Source: Anaerolineales bacterium (GTDB lineage: Bacteria; Chloroflexota; Anaerolineae; Anaerolineales; DRMV01). From it: a stretch of DNA of 6,282 nucleotides. Of the stretch, positions 4,854 through 6,282 are shown piece after piece. Both the position numbers and the translations under genes were made by a program. The notes under the pieces are model-generated. The model did not search any database and was not told the origin of the DNA. It saw only the letters and a list, made by a program, of their open reading frames with translations. How positions within the stretch are numbered: the stretch's first letter is position 1; each line of letters begins with the position of its first letter. The stretch is taken from assembly GCA_026991215.1 (NCBI GenBank), contig JALXBY010000153.1:1-6282 (forward strand), read 5' to 3'.

Positions 4854-5612
4854 TCATCCGTGTTCGGCGGCCGGGGCCTTTTCGCTTTCCGCCTCTGAAA
4901 GGGCAGGTTGTTTGCCTTGCAGCAGGGTTTCCAGCGCCTCAGGCTCCAGGACCAGGAGCCGCCCCCGGCGCACCTGAATCCAGCCCTGTTCCTTCCAGTG
5001 TTTGAGGATGCGGGAGACCGTCTCCCGGGTCGCACCAATCCAGTGGGCCAGTTCCTGTTGGGTCAGATGCAGTTCCATGGGGCGGCGGGGCATCTCCGTG
5101 CGGCCCCATTGCTTGGCCTCCTGGACCAGCAGCCACGCCAGCCGTTGCTCCACCGTGTAATGCATGACCGCGTTGGCCCGGTCCACCAAACCAATGACCT
5201 GCAACAAACACTGGCGGTGCGCCCACTCCCGCAGGAGGGGGTAGCCCTTGTAAATTTCCAGGAACTGTTCTTTGGGGGCACTGAGGACCAGGGAGGGCCG
5301 GACGGCCCGGGCCGTACCGAAATACCGGCCTGTGAACAGGGAGACCGGGCAGAAGAAGTCGCCGGCATTACGGGAGCACAGGGCAGAAGTGTTCCCCCAC
5401 TGGTCGGTCCGTTCGATGACGATGCGGCCCTGCAGCAGGAAGTACACGTGGGTGACGGGTTCATCCTGGCGGAAGAGGACTTCGCCGGGCCGCAGATGCT
5501 GCAGGCAGAACAACCGCTGGAGCACATCCTGCAGGACTTCGGGGAAATCCGCCTCGCGCTGGGGGAGCGGGGCTGCAGCCTGCATTTCCGCTCGGGTTGT
5601 TTGTTCAGCCAC
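4854..5612 (-). CDS. Crp/Fnr-family transcriptional regulator
   Basis: The product is 252 residues. A cyclic-nucleotide-binding-type beta-roll spans about 30-120 (HLRPGEVLFRQDEPVTHVYF, 39-58; LLQGRIVIERTDQWGN; AGDFFCPVSLF, 83-93), followed by the long dimer helix (about 126-168). A winged helix-turn-helix then covers about 180-222, with LTQQELAHWIGATRETVSRI (183-202) as recognition region and GWIQVRRGRLLVLE as the wing. The TRETVSR segment matches the CRP-type recognition helix, which predicts a TGTGA half-site. The start is the GTG at 5612: GGAGGG lies 6 nt upstream (minus strand, 5624-5619), and an upstream ATG at 5723 lies inside the operator-promoter region. The cAMP-binding signature of CRP (Gly-Glu and Arg-Ser) is absent, so the ligand is probably not cAMP. 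FNR's N-terminal iron-sulfur cysteines are also absent. Cys residues are at 36, 80, 88 and 135. Confidence 0.85.
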   Translation of the reverse strand: MAEQTTRAEMQAAAPLPQREADFPEVLQDVLQRLFCLQHLRPGEVLFRQDEPVTHVYFLLQGRIVIERTDQWGNTSALCSRNAGDFFCPVSLFTGRYFGTARAVRPSLVLSAPKEQFLEIYKGYPLLREWAHRQCLLQVIGLVDRANAVMHYTVEQRLAWLLVQEAKQWGRTEMPRRPMELHLTQQELAHWIGATRETVSRILKHWKEQGWIQVRRGRLLVLEPEALETLLQGKQPALSEAESEKAPAAEHG

Positions 5613-5618
5613 CGTTTG

Positions 5619-5624
5619 CCCTCC
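5619..5624 (-). promoter_or_regulatory. Ribosome binding site fixing the GTG start of the Crp/Fnr gene
   Basis: GGAGGG on the minus strand is 6 nt before the GTG at 5612. The alternative start codons have no comparable site: ATG at 5723, and ATG at codon 10 of the protein. This site decides the start. Confidence 0.7.
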
Positions 5625-5696
5625 ATCTCCGGGTTGTGGGATGTACCAGGGATACGACGCCAGTACTAAGGTGAAACAGGGACCTTTGCTTTGTTC

Positions 5697-5702
5697 AGTA
5701 TA
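5697..5702 (-). promoter_or_regulatory. -10 element of the Crp/Fnr-type gene
   Basis: On the minus strand TATACT reads at 5702-5697, one base from the -10 consensus and 84 bp before the GTG start. The position for a -35 at 17-bp spacing (5725-5720, AAATGT) is a poor match and lies inside the palindromic operator. The promoter is therefore either activator-dependent or repressed by occupation of that site. Confidence 0.5.
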
Positions 5703-5715
5703 CAGAAGCATCCTG

Positions 5716-5731
5716 TGTGACATTTGTCACG
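5716..5731. promoter_or_regulatory. Crp-type operator TGTGA-N6-TCACG
   Basis: TGTGACATTTGTCACG at 5716-5731 contains perfect inverted arms GTGACA and TGTCAC around a TT centre (5717-5730). This is the CRP-class layout of TGTGA, six bases, TCAC(A/G). It lies upstream of the Crp/Fnr-type gene, whose recognition helix (TRETVSR) is of the class that reads TGTGA. The centre (5723.5) is about 24 bp from the centre of the TATACT -10, so it covers the -35 region. That position suggests autorepression rather than class II activation, where the distance would be about 31 bp. Confidence 0.7.
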
Positions 5732-6024
5732 TTGGGGTGGCTGCAAGCCATGAGGAATGTTCCGTAAAGCACGTTCGGCCGGCCGGCATGCTGTGTATGG
5801 CCGACCAGCCGAATCTTGGGGACCCCTGGGGTTATCTCAACCGATAGGGGACGCAGGCTGAGGATTATCCGACCCAGATGGGCCAAAAGGCGACCCAGGA
5901 CCCAAGCCTTACATAAGGTAACCGCCTGGGTGTTTAAGCGCCCTTGATGCACAGCCCCAAGCGCAAATCAGCGTCCGTACATTCGTGCAAAGCCCTTTTA
6001 TGACGGCCTCATCACCCACCCCTG
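5732..6024. other. Noncoding stretch with several inverted repeats
   Basis: I see no convincing gene on either strand. The frames here are short, lack ribosome sites and show no protein pattern. Structured pieces are an imperfect hairpin at 5774-5813 (TTCGGC/GCCGAA outside, CGGCC/GGCCG inside, 4-nt bulge), a 12-bp palindrome CCTTACATAAGG at 5907-5918, and ACCCAGG/CCTGGGT (5893-5899 / 5925-5931) enclosing that palindrome. On the minus strand the last hairpin is followed by CGCCTTTTT, so it might end transcripts arriving from the right. Confidence 0.5.
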
Positions 6025-6127
6025 TCCTGGTCCACCTCCCCGTCCATGCAGGCGGGTTGAGAGGGCAGTCCTGGTTTTCTTGGGTAGAAGTGCGCAGCAC
6101 TTCTTACCCAATCGCCCATGCCCCGTC
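6025..6127. repeat. 103-bp tandem repeat, unit 1
   Basis: Bases 6025-6110 match 6128-6213 at 83 of 86 positions, and the rest of the unit is a diverged spacer. Read on the minus strand, the left part encodes PACMDGEVDQDRGG and a stop at 6014-6012. This resembles the end of the partial gene at the right edge. Unit 1 has the intact hairpin at 6081-6110. Confidence 0.85.
6081..6110. other. Hairpin in repeat unit 1
   Basis: TGGGTA and GAAGTGC (6081-6093) pair with GCACTTC and TACCCA (6097-6110) around a GCA loop, leaving T6104 as a single bulge, 13 bp in total. The second copy at 6184-6213 keeps the outer arms perfectly and has one mismatch and one G-T pair inside. No T run follows on either strand, so it is not a standard terminator. 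Confidence 0.7.
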
Positions 6128-6230
6128 TCCTGGTCCACCTCCCCGTCCATGCAGGCGGGTTGAGAGGGTAGTCCTGGTTTTCTTGGGTAGACGTGCGCAG
6201 CATTTCTTACCCACTCACCCGCTCCCGGTC
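6128..6230. repeat. 103-bp tandem repeat, unit 2
   Basis: This is the second unit, in exact 103-bp register with unit 1. On the minus strand it encodes PACMDGEVDQETGHG in the frame that corresponds to the partial gene's PAYMDVEVDLETGSG. The differences from unit 1 in the conserved part are at 6169, 6191 and 6204. It contains the hairpin copy at 6184-6213. Confidence 0.85.
6184..6213. other. Hairpin in repeat unit 2, just after the partial gene's stop codon
   Basis: This is the second copy of the 30-nt hairpin. On the minus strand it starts one base after the stop codon at 6217-6215. The outer 6-bp arms TGGGTA/TACCCA are unchanged, while the inner stem carries a C-T mismatch and a G-T pair relative to unit 1. 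Confidence 0.6.
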
Positions 6231-6282
6231 TCCAGGTCCACCTCCACGTCCATGTACGCGGGGCGGGTGGGCAGGCCGGGCC
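6215..6282 (-). CDS. C-terminal end of an unidentified minus-strand gene (5' partial)
   Basis: On the minus strand the frame entering from the right edge reads PGLPTRPAYMDVEVDLETGSG and stops with TGA at 6217-6215. All 21 codons end in G or C, as expected for a real gene in this GC-rich genome, and the other frames give Arg/Pro-rich text. Only 22 codons, stop included, are visible, so no family can be assigned. A hairpin follows the stop by one base, and degenerate copies of this gene end plus hairpin lie further downstream (6012-6213). The alternative is that this is simply a third, diverged unit of a noncoding repeat. Confidence 0.4.
   Translation of the reverse strand, partial: PGLPTRPAYMDVEVDLETGSG
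6231..6282. repeat. 103-bp tandem repeat, unit 3 (truncated by window, diverged)
   Basis: In register with units 1 and 2, bases 6231-6254 match 6128-6151 at 22 of 24 positions. Similarity then falls to roughly 70%. This copy coincides with the coding end of the minus-strand partial gene, which suggests that the gene is the source and units 1 and 2 are its derivatives. Confidence 0.6.

Noticed and set aside
4908..5669. 253-codon plus-strand frame opposite the Crp/Fnr gene
   Set aside because: It has no protein pattern, while the minus strand encodes a full Crp/Fnr protein with operator, promoter and ribosome site.
5840..5890. Possible c-di-GMP riboswitch (GGGACGCA followed by GC-rich stem)
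   Set aside because: Only the short GGGACGCA string matches. The receptor helices and tetraloop are not present in the right order, and no gene follows on the plus strand.
5909..6203. Two similar 63-residue minus-strand frames (6100-5909 and 6203-6012)
   Set aside because: Their shared N-terminus is only the 103-bp repeat read twice. They lack ribosome sites, and the repeat period breaks the frame.
6025..6282. CRISPR array
   Set aside because: The units are adjacent 103-bp copies with most of the unit repeated and only about 17 bp of diverged spacer. There are no short repeats with unique spacers and no cas gene.

Overview
The window is a GC-rich bacterial segment (the TPR gene counts 73% GC over 3601-3660) whose content fits a Chloroflexota bacterium, probably of the Anaerolineae or a neighbouring class. 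The clues are paired Uma2-family (DUF820) genes, a UPF0175/DUF3368 toxin-antitoxin pair, a bacterial mevalonate kinase, a TPR lipoprotein-like membrane protein and a heptanucleotide tract of the kind that litters intergenic DNA in that phylum. The phylum assignment is inference; there is no rRNA or tRNA here.

Layout, left to right. (1) 1-565: the C-terminal end of a multiheme c-type cytochrome with one visible CXXCH, a coiled-coil stalk and a C-terminal membrane anchor, followed by a good intrinsic terminator. (2) 666-2899: a Uma2 gene, a lower-GC UPF0175/DUF3368 toxin-antitoxin pair, and a second Uma2 gene. The two Uma2 genes are mosaics of near-identical and strongly diverged blocks. A 32-bp sequence at the end of the first one recurs just before and across the start of the second, so the toxin-antitoxin pair lies inside an old Uma2-Uma2 junction. 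(3) 2935-4821: a membrane-anchored TPR protein and a mevalonate kinase, same strand, separated by exactly 90 bp made entirely of 7-bp units. (4) 4854-5612, minus strand: a Crp/Fnr-family regulator, convergent with the kinase, with a TGTGA-N6-TCACG operator lying over its own likely promoter. (5) 5732-6282: noncoding DNA ending in a 103-bp tandem repeat. The repeat appears to be built from the 3' end of a minus-strand gene that enters from the right edge, plus a hairpin just after its stop codon.

Functionally the window joins three unrelated themes: respiratory or redox cytochrome, mobile/defence-type small genes (Uma2, toxin-antitoxin), and isoprenoid precursor synthesis (mevalonate kinase). 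The most unusual material is structural rather than a new protein family: the Uma2 mosaic with its junction scar, the heptad tract that fills a whole intergenic gap, and the gene-tail-plus-hairpin repeat array.
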